Positions 21,177 through 32,097 of a stretch of DNA of 64,000 nucleotides are shown here, one piece after another. How positions within the stretch are numbered: the first letter of the stretch is position 1; every line of letters begins with the position of its first letter. Source of the stretch: Nyssa sinensis. Taxonomy: Eukaryota; Streptophyta; Magnoliopsida; Cornales; Nyssaceae. The stretch is taken from the NCBI GenBank assembly GCA_008638375.1, contig CM018035.1:36205824-36269823 (forward strand), written 5' to 3'. The notes beneath the pieces were generated by a model that did not search any database, was not told where the DNA came from, and saw nothing but the letters and a program-made list of their open reading frames with translations. The position numbers and the translations under genes were made by a program.

Positions 21177-21838
21177 TATCACGACCCGAAACCCATCCTA
21201 TGTGGATCTCGAATCACGACTGCCATCCTCCGGCCTGGGGCCGTCGGGTAAGGCCCACATAAGCAGCGGTATCAGACCGGCGATGCGGCCTGTGTTTTGC
21301 AGAAACGTGATATACTTTTTCTTTTCTTTTCTTCTTTTAAATTTCCCGCACATCCGCCCGATACTACCGCTCTTCAGACCGGTATACATGATTATACATT
21401 CAGAGCATAATAAAAACTTTAAGACTTTATAAGCAATACATGTTCAGTTGCCCCTCAGGACTTAGTTACATAACATTTAAATATCTTCTATAACAAAAAG
21501 TGACTAACTATAAGTCCTCAGTGCTTCCCAAAACTGCTAGTCCTGTAAGGAGCTTCCTACGCCCTTCCTCAAAATGGGCAAAGCTCTAACCATCATCATC
21601 ATCAAAAGTTGGGATTGCTTTCAGTTACCTGTAATGTGGGTTGGATAAATCCGGGTAAGTTAAACTAAGCTTGTGAGTAATTCTAGCATTTGTCATGGGT
21701 TTTCAATTGGTAGTAATTAGTATAAGAGAGTTTATAAAACAATCACTACTAATTGCTCGTATACTTTAGATAAAGAATATATGCATTCTTTGAAACAGAT
21801 AGCTTTGAAACAATTAAAGGATTCAAGCTAAGCATGTA
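21177..21838 (-). mobile_element. 5' LTR of TRG-A, truncated
   Basis: The LTR end next to the primer site reads TATCACGACCCGAAACCC on the plus strand. The expected TG has become TA, so the minus-strand terminus is GTGATA instead of GTGACA. The sequence is collinear with 22189-22500 plus 29038 onward and with 37711 onward until 21838, where it switches to unrelated plus-strand element sequence. About 660 bp of an expected 3.8 kb remain. Confidence 0.85.
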
Positions 21839-22188
21839 CTTGATATCTATTAAGTTACAAGTTAATGATTGTTCTATATTGAGAGAACTGTTGAGAATTG
21901 AATTATTATATATAGACTATGAACTTGATATTTATGATTAGATGATTGTCCTATATTGTGAGAATTAGTGAGAGTTGAATTACGTTCCATAATGAACGAG
22001 GAAAATGGTTAGTTCGTATTGAAAGATAGAAAGTAACATAGAGTTGGAAAATGTGTCGGTTTGAAAAGTAGTGAATTTGATAGGAATATCTAAATGGAAT
22101 GGTAATACCCTTGAAAGGTAGTTGAATTAATATTAACATCTAGACAGGGTAGTAACACCTTGAAAGGCAGTATTTGTGACGGTTAACA
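21839..22188 (+). mobile_element. Internal fragment of element D
   Basis: It matches 8910-9240 (GATATCTATTAAGTTACA, GATTAGATGATTGTCC, GGTAGTAACACCTTGAAA). It continues conceptually at 56443 beyond TRG-B, which appears to have inserted into it. No coding capacity is visible; the 62-codon frame on the minus strand is incidental. Confidence 0.72.
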
Positions 22189-22511
22189 TGTCACGACCCG
22201 AAACTCACCCTTGTGCGAATCTCGAATCGCAACCGCCACCCTCCGGCCCGAAGCCGTCGGGAAAGGCTCACATAAGCAATGGTATCGGACGGTGTTGCAG
22301 CCTTGTGTTTTACAGAAGTGTGAAAAACTTTTTCTTTTCTTCTTTTAAATTTCTCGCACATCCGCCTGGTACTGCTGCTCTTCAGAACGGTACACATGAT
22401 TATACATTTAGAGCATAATAAAAATTTTAAGACTTTATAAACAATACATGTTCAGTTGTTTCACAGGACTTAGTTACATAACATTTAAATATCTTCTATG
22501 CACTATAAAAA

Positions 22512-22862
22512 TACCCATTTTTTGCGATGCCCGTTATTTACGATGCAGGGGTGTACGTCGCAAAAGGCCACTATTAGTAACGTACACCGTGGGGGTCGCT
22601 AAAAGCAACAAAAAATAGGCATTTCCTACACAAAAAAAGGGCGCCAAACATTTAGCGACGGATCAACAAATATTGGAAGGGCGCCAAACAATTAGTGACG
22701 GTCCAACAAATATTGGAGACGCATACATGCATCGCCAAACTTTAGCGACGCTCAGTGTGCGTCACTAATATTTGTTTAATTGGAACGACATTGTGCTGTC
22801 ACACTATTTGCGATGCTCATGGGCTTTTTAGCGATGCTAAATGTGCGTAGCTAAAAAGGTCA
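22512..22862. repeat. Left subterminal repeats of the CACTA transposon
   Basis: Degenerate TTTAGCGACG, TTTGCGATGC and GTGCGTCACTAA motifs occur in both orientations across the first 350 bp. A 40-bp unit starting GGGCGCCAAACA is duplicated in tandem at 22639 and 22679. In this superfamily such motifs bind the TNPA-like protein. Confidence 0.85.
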
Positions 22863-23290
22863 CCATATATGCGCTCGACCTTTCATTTTCTTCTTCCCCT
22901 TTCAATCAGTACTTCAACCCCTCATATTCCTCTTCTCCTCTCGATCTGTCAGCGGCGCGGTGGTTTCTTCTTCTCCATTCTCACTTCTCTCGACGGATGG
23001 CGGCGGATGGAACATTCTCGATGGCGACAACGATGATAGTTCAGACGTGTTGGCGTTTCTTCTTCTTCTCTCTTTCGATTCCCAATTCTTCCTGACACAC
23101 ACACACTCTCTCTCTCTCTCCACAGTCAAGCTCTTTACATAAACCTTATCATTCCCTCTTCAATCTTTCGCTATCATTTTTGCCAGTTTTCCTTCATATT
23201 CTCTCTCTAGGGCTCTCGTACTCGGCTCACAGTCTCTCTTTAGCCTTGTTCGATCAATCTCCCTCAGGTAAAATTTTCAGGCTTTGATTT
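22863..23290 (+). other. Leader-like segment with splice-donor motif inside the CACTA transposon
   Basis: The stretch is strongly C/T-rich, as plant 5' untranslated leaders are. It contains ATGGCGGCGGATGG near 22998, CTCTCTCTCTCTCC near 23107 and TCCCTCAGGTAAAATTTTCA near 23262-23281, which reads like an exon end followed by a GT intron start. It could be the first exon of the transposon's own lost gene or a captured host gene fragment. Frames up to 84 codons occur but I recognise no protein. Confidence 0.4.
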
Positions 23291-24275
23291 GTCTTGGGAT
23301 TTTATGGCATGATTCGTTAGTATTAATTTTTTTTTCTCTTCCTGGATTCGTTTTCATTTTTTTTTATTTATGTTATTTGATGTTTTAGGGTTTTTGCGTG
23401 ATTGAAAACTATTGTCGTTGTCATGCCTTTCCCTTGTTTTTAATTGATTCTTTGTTGTTTGTGTTTTTCTGTGTGTTAATTAATTTCTCACTTATATTTA
23501 ATATTTTACATTCATTATATTCTGTAATCTGTGTTTTATTTATGTCTGGTGGTATGATCTTTTGTTTTTATAATTTTCAACGATTGATTCTGGTTCTATG
23601 CATTAGATTAAGTTTTATGGTTGGTAATTTTATATGAGTTGGCTTCTTTCTTTCAATCAAATTTTGTTACCCTTTTAACTTTCTGTAGTTGCTTTGAGTT
23701 TTAATGTATTGTTACATGAGGTTGAGGATGTTAAAAATATAAGGGTTCATCTTGCGCACCAAATGTCTTTTGATCCTAGCCAAGAATATCAATAGTTTCT
23801 TTGGTGTGTTTTGTGTTTCTTGAACCGGGGTAGGTTGTGGTGTTTTTTGGAAGATCTTGTTTCGCCATTGAACTTGGGTTGTAAAATAAATAAGTTAAAT
23901 TTAAACATATTTTAAAATTCATTAATATATTAATGTCTAACTTGAACTCGACTCAATAAGTTATTTAGTAACCTAATATTATATAAAATTTATTGTTACT
24001 CAAACTTGAGTTGCTATTTGTTCAATTAGAGACTCGTTTAAGATTCGTTTGAGAAATAAATAAACCAAACTTGATTATAATTTGAAATTCATTTATTTTA
24101 GCAAGTTAAACTTGAACAACCTACCACTCGGTCGAACTCAACTCATTTACAATCCCAAATGCTACTTAAGAGCTGCTCTAACCCAATAATCATTTGAGCT
24201 GTTATTTTCAAATTTTGATCGAGCACTTAAAAAAAAGTTCTAATAACTTCCAAATATTCATTCATAACACAAATT

Positions 24276-24672
24276 AACCATTTGTGCTTTTGTTCATTAT
24301 CACTAAATTCATTATGATAAGTCACTCACAAAACAATAATCTTAATTATCATTAATAAAAGGCTATTTTTTTTAAATGTTAAAAGTGAGAGGGAAATTAT
24401 AACTCACACTAGTCTTTGACCAACTAGGATAGGACTCGAGTCTTAGATAAATAGTGGAAATCCCCCCTAAAATAACCATTTGGGCTTTTGTTCATTATCA
24501 CCAAATGGGTACTCATTATGATAAGTCACTCACAAAACAATAGTCTTAATTATCATTAATAAAAGGCTATTTTTTTTAAATGATAAAAGTGAGGGAAATT
24601 ATAACTCACACTAGTCTTTGACCAACTAGGATAGGACTCGAGTCTTAGATAAATAGTGAAAATCCCCCCTAA
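24276..24672. repeat. Tandem duplication of about 200 bp inside the CACTA transposon
   Basis: Copy 1 (about 24276-24470) and copy 2 (about 24471-24672) share AACCATTTG, GATAAGTCACTCACAAAACA, TTAATTATCATTAATAAAAG and GACTCGAGTCTTAGATAAAT, and both end ATCCCCCCTAA. They differ by scattered substitutions and small indels. The rest of 23291-25780 is AT-rich with no gene seen. Confidence 0.88.
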
Positions 24673-25780
24673 GATAACTGTATGTATAGAGTCCGGGTGA
24701 TAAGCAAGTTGACTTGAAAGATGTGTTGTAAATTTGACAATTTTGAGTTCAATTCACTATATTTACAATTCTTGGAATTTCTGGGTTAGCTCATAAGTAA
24801 TGAGTGAATTAGTCTGGCAAAACTAAAATATCATTTTATTGACAAAATATGTATATATAGTAAAACAACACGAACAAACGTAATAAAATGATTTATTTAG
24901 TTCAAAAAAATTAAGAAATCTTTTATGCCTCAATTGAATAAATTTTGCAAGGAAAAAACATGAATATTCTAGATAAATTTTTGGGGTTACCAATTTTAAC
25001 CTTAAAAATGTAAAAATGAAAAAATAAAAAATAAAAACACATTTCTCCCATAACACATTTATCACATTTACGTATATGATTATACTCTATATACATTATA
25101 CACACACACACACACACTCGTATATAATTTTTGGAACCATGTTACCTTGCTAGTGAGTCTGACAACTCACACCCTATGTAGGTATTGGACCAGATGAGTT
25201 TTAGCTAGAAGAGATTCCAGTTCTTTTTTCTCCTATATTGCGTGCTAATGCGTCTTTTCAGTAGGGCCGCTGTGAGCGTGGCCTAATTTTTTGTTTAGGT
25301 ATTACTTCGTGAAAAAAAAAAATTGGTGATTATTTTGTAAGTTAATAATTGCATTCATGTAAGCCTAGCCCCGTTCGAGAGTCATTTTCATCACATGTGA
25401 ATCTTGTCGCGAAATTTATTCGTGATTGGGCTCGTGTGTATGAAAATCGATTCTTAAATTGTCTAGAGAGGACAGTTCAGGAATGCAGAAATCTGCATTG
25501 CAATCAATAGCTTCTCATGCTTGAATATTCCACTACGAAAAAATTTTAGCACGGTCTCTTATTGTTCTCTAGGTATATATTTAGGCGTGCTAACGTCTAT
25601 CTCGTATACTTGGAGAACCGTGGGGAGATGCTGCCAAAATTTTGTTTGAGTAGAATCAAGCATTTGATTTGCTGCTGATTGCAATGTAGATTGTTCATTT
25701 ACGAATGGGATAGGACCATCTTACTTAGGTGGATTTATTATTTATATAAAATTTTACGTAAAAATAAAAAAATATAGTTG

Positions 25781-28205
25781 CATGAACTTATTTAATTTCA
25801 TCGGTTCAAATGATAAAATAGACTTGCACGAATTTACAAAACTCGGTTCGGATCACCGGTTTGAAACTGATGTAAGTTTCTGCTCCAAAAAGGCCCATTT
25901 TTGGGTTTTGACGGACCTAAACACCGGATATCGGCCTAACTACCATGAAACTCCATCACACACCTCACAAATTATAAAAAAGACTTGCACGAACTTACGA
26001 CACTCGGTTCGGATCACCAGTTTAAAACTTATGCAAGTTTCTACTCTAGAAAGGCCCATTTTCGGGTTCTGACGGACCAAAACACTGGATATCGGCCTAA
26101 CTACCACGAAACCCCATCACATACCTTACAAAATGATAAAATAGACTTGTACAAACTTACGACACTCGGTTCAGATCACCGGTTTGAAACTTATATAAGT
26201 TTCTACTCCAAAAAGACCCATTTTCGAGTTTTGACGGACCAAAATACCGAATATCAGCCTAACTACCATGAAACCCCATCACACACCTCACAAATGATAA
26301 AATAGACTTGCACGAACTTACGGCACTCGGTTCGGATAACCGGTTTGAAACTTATGCAAGTTTCTACTCCAAAAAGGCCCATTTTTGGGTTTTGACGGAC
26401 CAAAACACTGGATATCAGCCTAACTACAATGAATCTCCATCACACACCTCACAAATGATAAAATAGACTTGCACAAACTTACGCACTCGGTTTGGATCAC
26501 CGGTTTGAAACTTATGTAAGTTTCTGCTCCAAAACGGTCCATTTTTTGGTTTTAACGGACCAAAACACCGAATATCGGCCTTACTATAATGAAACCCTAT
26601 CACACACCTCACAAATGATAAAATAGACTTGCACGAACTTATGACACTCGGTTCGGATCACCGGTTTGAAACTTATGTAAGTTTCAGCTTCAAAAAAACT
26701 CATTTTTGGGTTTTGACGGACCAAAACATCGGATATCGGCCTAACTACCATGAAACCCTATCACACACCTCACAAATGATAAAACAAACTTGCACGAACT
26801 TACGGCACTCGGTTCGGATCACCGGTTTGAAACTTATGCACGTTTCTACTCCAAAAAAGCCCATTTTTGAGTTCTGACGGACCAAAACACCGGATATCGG
26901 CCTAGCTACCACAAAACTCCGTCACACACCTCACAAATGAAAAAATAGACTTGCAGGAACTTACGACACTCGGTTCGAATCACCTATTTGAAACTTGTGC
27001 AAGTTTTTTCTCCAAAAAGGCCCATTTTCTTACGGCACTTGGTTCGGATCACCGGTTTGAAACTTATGGAAGTTTCTGCTCTAGAAAGGCCCATTTTCGG
27101 GTTTTGACAACCAAAACATTGGATATCTGCCTAACTACCACGAAACCCCATCACACACCTCATAAATGATAAAATAGACTTGCACAAACTTACGGCACTC
27201 GGTTCGGATCACCGGTTTGAAACTTATGCATGTTTCTGCTCCAAAAAGGCTCATTTTTGGGTTTTGACGGACTAAAACACCGGACATCGACCTAACTACC
27301 ATGAAATCCCATCACACACATCACAAATGATAAAATATACTTGCACGAACTTATAGCACTCGGTTCAGATCACCAATTTGAAACTTATGCAAGTTTCTAT
27401 TCCAAATAGACCAATTTTTGAGTTTTGATGGACCAAAACACTGGATATCAGCCTAACTACCATGAAACCCCATCACAAACCTCAAAAATGATAAAATAGA
27501 CTTGCACGAACTTACGGCACTCGGTTCGGATCACCGGTTTGAAACTTATGCAAGTTTCTGCTCCAAAAAGGTTCATTTTTGAGTTTTGATGGACTAAAAT
27601 ACCGGATATCAGCCTAACTACTATGAAACCCCATCATACACCTCAAAAATGATAAAATAGACTTACATGAAGTTGCGGCACTCAGTTCAGATCACCGGTT
27701 TGTAACTTATGCAAGTTTCTGCTCCAAAAAGGCCTATTTTTGGGTTTTCAACGACCAAAACACCGGATATCGGCCTAACTACCATGAAACCCCATCACAC
27801 ACCTCAAAAATGATAAAATGGACTTGCACGAACTTACGACACTCGGTTCGGATCACCGGTTTGAAACTTATGTAAGTTTCTGCTCCAAAAAGGTCCATTT
27901 TCAAGTTTTGACAGACCAAAATGTCGGATATCGGCCTACCGACCCCAAAATCCCATCACATACCTCACAAATAATAAAATAGACTTGCACGAACTTACAA
28001 CACTGATTCGGATCAACGGTTTGAAACTTATGCAAGTTTTTGCTCCGAAAGGCGGGTTTTGGGGGTTTTGACGGACCAAAACACCGGATATCCGCCTAAC
28101 TATCTCGATACCCCATCACACACTCACAAATGACAAAATAGATTACCAAAAACTTAAGACAATCAGTTCAGATTAGTGCTTTGCAACTTATGCTACTTTA
28201 TGCTG
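25781..28205. repeat. 161-bp satellite-like tandem array within the CACTA transposon
   Basis: The anchor GACTTGCACGAACTTACG recurs at 25821, 25982, 26144, 26305, 26466, 26626, 26787, 26948, 27177, 27338, 27499, 27660, 27821 and 27982, with a decayed copy at 28141. Spacing is 159-162 bp, nearly always 161. The unit at 26948 is cut to 68 bp, giving 14 full units, one short unit and partial ends. Each unit carries CACTCGGTTCGGATCACCGG, the inverted repeat GAAACTTATGCAAGTTTC, CCATTTTTGGGTTTTGACGG and ACACCGGATATCGGCCTAAC. Open frames across the array result from the repetition. The last unit is the most diverged. Confidence 0.95.
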
Positions 28206-28618
28206 TTCTTACTATTTATGCATGGAAAAAAAATAATATATTCACTTTCATATATATTTAATAAGTGTTCTAATATATATCATTTGATCTTTATTTCAGA
28301 TTGATCGGGATTATTACTCCGGGATCTTTAGGTCTTGCATTGGGACTAACTATTTTTATCTTCTTTTTTTTCATCGACATCTGTAGTTACATTTTTTGAG
28401 ACCATTTTTTTATTTTTGTATTTATTCTTAAATTGTACTTTTACAAATGTAACTAATTAATTAGTATAATGTATGTATATATATATATATATGAATGTAT
28501 ATTTCTTTTCAATAAATATTCATTTTAGAATGTTTGGTTTTTACTGTATATTAGGATGATTGATACAGGTTTAAACAAGAATAAAATAACAAATAAAACA
28601 AATAATGTAGGGAAAAAA
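28206..28618. other. AT-rich spacer between the tandem array and the right end of the CACTA transposon
   Basis: It holds AT-rich DNA with a short (TA)n tract at about 28476-28494 and no ORF. Nothing else was recognised. Confidence 0.6.
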
Positions 28619-29030
28619 AATCCAACTTTTAGCGACACATAAAATGCGTCGCTGAAAACTAAGAAATCAATTTATAGCGACGCTTCAAATTGGTCGCTAA
28701 AAATTGGCATTTGCGACGCACATAGTGAGGGTCACTAAAAGATACTATTTGCGACGCACATAGTGAGCGTCGCTAAAAGATACCATTAGCGATGCACAAA
28801 GAACATCGCTAATAGTAGCTTTTAGCAATGCACATTGCGATCGTTTATAGTATTTGCGACGCACCATCAAAATTATTAGTGACGCACAGTGAGCGTCGCT
28901 AATAGTTACCTTTAGCAACACATAGGGATGTGTGCGTCGCTAATACTATTAGCGACGCGACTATTTGCGACGTTTTTAGCAACGCCCTTGTGTGCGTCGC
29001 TAAATCACTTTAGCGACGCATTTTGCCTGT
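28619..29030. repeat. Right subterminal repeats of the CACTA transposon
   Basis: At least ten copies of (T)GCGACGCA, TTAGCGACGC or GCGTCGCTAA occur, often as head-to-head pairs around a short spacer such as GCGACGCACATAGTGAG. They are denser and better preserved than at the left end. Confidence 0.9.
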
Positions 29031-30961
29031 AGTGATAACAAAAAGTGACTAACTATAAGTCCTTAGTGCTTCCTAAAATTTCTAGTCGTGTAAGGAGCTT
29101 CTTACGCCCTTCCTCAAAATGGGCAAAACTCTAACCATCATCATCATCAAAAGTCGGGATTGCTTTTAGTTACTTGTAATGTGGGTCGGATAAATCCGGG
29201 TAAGCTAAACTAAGATTGTGAGTAATTCCAGCATTTGTCATGGGTTTTCAATTGGCATTGATTAGTATAATGGAGTTCATAAAACATTCACTACCAATTG
29301 CTCGTATACTTCAAATACATAATATACGCATTCTTTGAAACAGATAGCTTTGAAACAATTAAAGGATTCAAGCTAAGCATGTATTTCTTCAAATATATCA
29401 AAAGAGACTTCAAAACAGGTAGATGTGTAGAAAAATGAGGGTAAAACCTGCTTCTATTTCTGAACATAACATCTTATCACTTTCATTAGTAGAATCCGTT
29501 TCGAACCAGACTTTAATATTACTTCCCGTGGAGATATCTCATGCCTGAGGGATTAGATCCTACTACTGGGTATTTTACTCGTAAGTGAATCCCAAAGGGC
29601 TTCACTAGCAAGTAGTGCCTATGCACGATTATTTTGCATTACTAGTGCGAACATGAGGCATATAAAATATTTACAAATAGATGTTATTTAAAACATTAAA
29701 ACATGACCTCTCTATAGTTGCATTAATACATTTAACACATGATTTCTTCAAATAGATGCTTTTATGAGCATTTAAAACATGATGTTCATGGCTTCATAAC
29801 AAAGTCTTCAAATATTTGAAATATGCAAATTCATAATATTTTACAAGATTTGACATTTTAAACTTAGACATTTTAAACTTAGACATGCTGAAACATATTT
29901 TAAAGAGAAACTGTAGTAGAAACCATTCACTGATGTCACAATAGGGTTTTATAAGAATAGAAATACTTTAAGACATGAATCATATAAATACTGAATTTGA
30001 AATTCAAATGCTTTAGATATTTTAAACTTTAAACTTCTTCAAATCCATGGAGTTAAATCTCCACTTTAAATACAGGATTACTCACCTGAAACATTCAAGG
30101 TTGGCGCTACATGATGTGCCTTCCCTTTTCCTTTGATAAGCCTAAAACAATTTATGAAAATTCATAAATTTCACATGTACTTAAATCAACTTGTGATCTT
30201 AACCTATTCTTAGACTGTGTAAGCCTAATTCTATGATAGTTTTACTCTTCAGAATCGGACTAACTCGTAGTGATTTATAGCTGTATTTACATGTCTATTT
30301 ACTTTATGTACTTTAATTGATAAATAGATATTGCCTCCGAAGCATATCATTAAGTGATTCAAATTTTTCCTGTTCTTCTTCTTCCTTTAATGCTTCTTCA
30401 GCCAGTTTTCTTGCGGCCTCTTCTTTCGTGAATCGCCCCATTAGAACAGTAGGGGTTTTGAAAATAAACGGCTTCCAAGAAAGGATCTGTACATTCTTGG
30501 CAGTATTTATTTTTCGTTTGATTACTTTTCCCTCCCAAATGAACTCATCCATGATGATTTATTTCGGTTTTAACCTATGACACAGTTTAATGTTTTAGAA
30601 AGTAAATTTTCATTTCTAATTATACTCTTTTGGTAGTTCCATAAATTTTAAGTTTGTTTCTATTACTTCACATGTTTTTCCATACTTGTTTTCATAATAT
30701 GGACCTCACCATTGATTCCAGAACATCGGAGAAAGTCAACTTAGACCCTCTCGGACTTTGATTTGGCTTTAGGGGCATTAGGGGCAATTTGGTAATTTTA
30801 CACTTTTAAGTGTCTTTATTTTTTGGGGTCCCGTCTCACGAAACAGGACCCTACCATTGGGTTTTAGAATGTCCAAAATAGTTAAAATATACTATTCATA
30901 TGTTTAATTTGGACATCGGATCAATTTATTATTATTAAATTAATTTAATTAATTAAATATT

Positions 30962-31002
<41 letters not shown>

Positions 31003-31838
31003 GACATTTTCTCAAGCAGGCGTGCCTGTCACAAGTGGGTTGGGGGTGGGGTTTAGGGTTATGGGCATTTGAATGGTTAGCGGTTCGATTCCCGGGAGCG
31101 CTGCCCCCATATTTTTTTTTTTATTTACTTTAAACCAAACAGCGGATACGCCTAATTCAGGGATAAGATATCCCAACCGGATTTTAATTTAATTTCCAAT
31201 TTCATATACTTATAACCAAACACACCCAATCTTACTTTAATTTAAAATAATCCCACTCCCTAAACGACGTAGCTTCGGGGTAATATGGCACAACACGATG
31301 CCGTTCGAGGGAGGACTGTTCATCAGTCTTCCCCATAATTCTGGTGAAGTTCAGTTAGGGTTCTGTTGCCTTCTCCGGCGACAGCAACCTTTTTTCAACC
31401 ATTTTTGATTGCTGTTTTCTTCTATTTGTCATAAGGATTTCATATTTAATATTAGTTTTTGATTTGGACCCTTAAATCGTCACGAATAAAAGAAAAACAT
31501 TGGCTCCGGCCAACTGTATTTTTGTAAATTCGAGCCTATTTCGTCACTGTTTTTACCTCTTTTCTTTACAAATCGTCTTCTGTACTATAGAGGATTAGTT
31601 CCTCATTGATAAATCGAAGTTTTAGTCATAAAATTTCAAAAATTCGATTATCACCCTCCACCTGCAATTGTCTTGTTCAAGTTCATTTCTAGCCCTTTTT
31701 TCCTGATTCTTTTTGCAATGTTTTTCATTTTTCATGCACTTCTAGGTCCACTAATTTAATCTAGCATTCATGCTAAAATTTCATAAAACAGAATGTAAAT
31801 TTTTCACTTACCTTTTAAATTTAGTTCACAGTTTCTCT

Positions 31839-32064
31839 TGTAATACCCTGACCCAAATTTTAACCGGGTGAACCATGTGAACCGAGCCGTTAAAGCTTTT
31901 TGGTTTAATATTGAATAAACGGATGAGTCAGAATCTTAATAGTTGGAAGTACGAGTCATGCCCGAGCGATGCCCGAGAAAATCACGAACGGATACTGGAA
32001 TATAAAAATAATAATAAGATAATAATAATAAAAATACAAATGAAATAGAAATAAAAGAAAAAGG

Positions 32065-32097
<33 letters not shown>

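Larger units (their letters stand above)
22501..29034. mobile_element. Non-autonomous CACTA-type DNA transposon, 6534 bp
   Basis: It begins CACTATAAAAATACCC and ends GCCTGTAGTG, so the reverse complement of the end starts CACTACAGGC. CACTA/CACTG ends with a 3-bp target duplication define the CACTA (En/Spm) superfamily. The flanks are ATG (22498-22500) and ATA (29035-29037). The empty site in TRG sister LTRs reads CTTCTATAACAA, so the duplication was ATA and the left copy has mutated. Both ends are packed with GCGACGC/GCGTCGC subterminal repeats, the usual transposase-binding zone. No transposase domain or long ORF is present, so it would need an autonomous relative. The interior holds a 161-bp tandem array. 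Confidence 0.87.

Noticed and set aside
25840..25870. CENP-B-box-like TTCGGATCACCGG in the 161-bp unit
   Set aside because: TTCG and the following A fit, but the CGGG half is shifted by one base and incomplete, so I do not call a CENP-B box.
25782..27169. ORFs of 72-106 codons with repeated peptide phrases
   Set aside because: They are produced by the 161-bp tandem units. The period is not a multiple of three and the frames are unrelated to any signal for expression.
25781..28205. CRISPR-like array
   Set aside because: Units are 161 bp and conserved along their whole length with no unique spacers, in a plant nuclear context.
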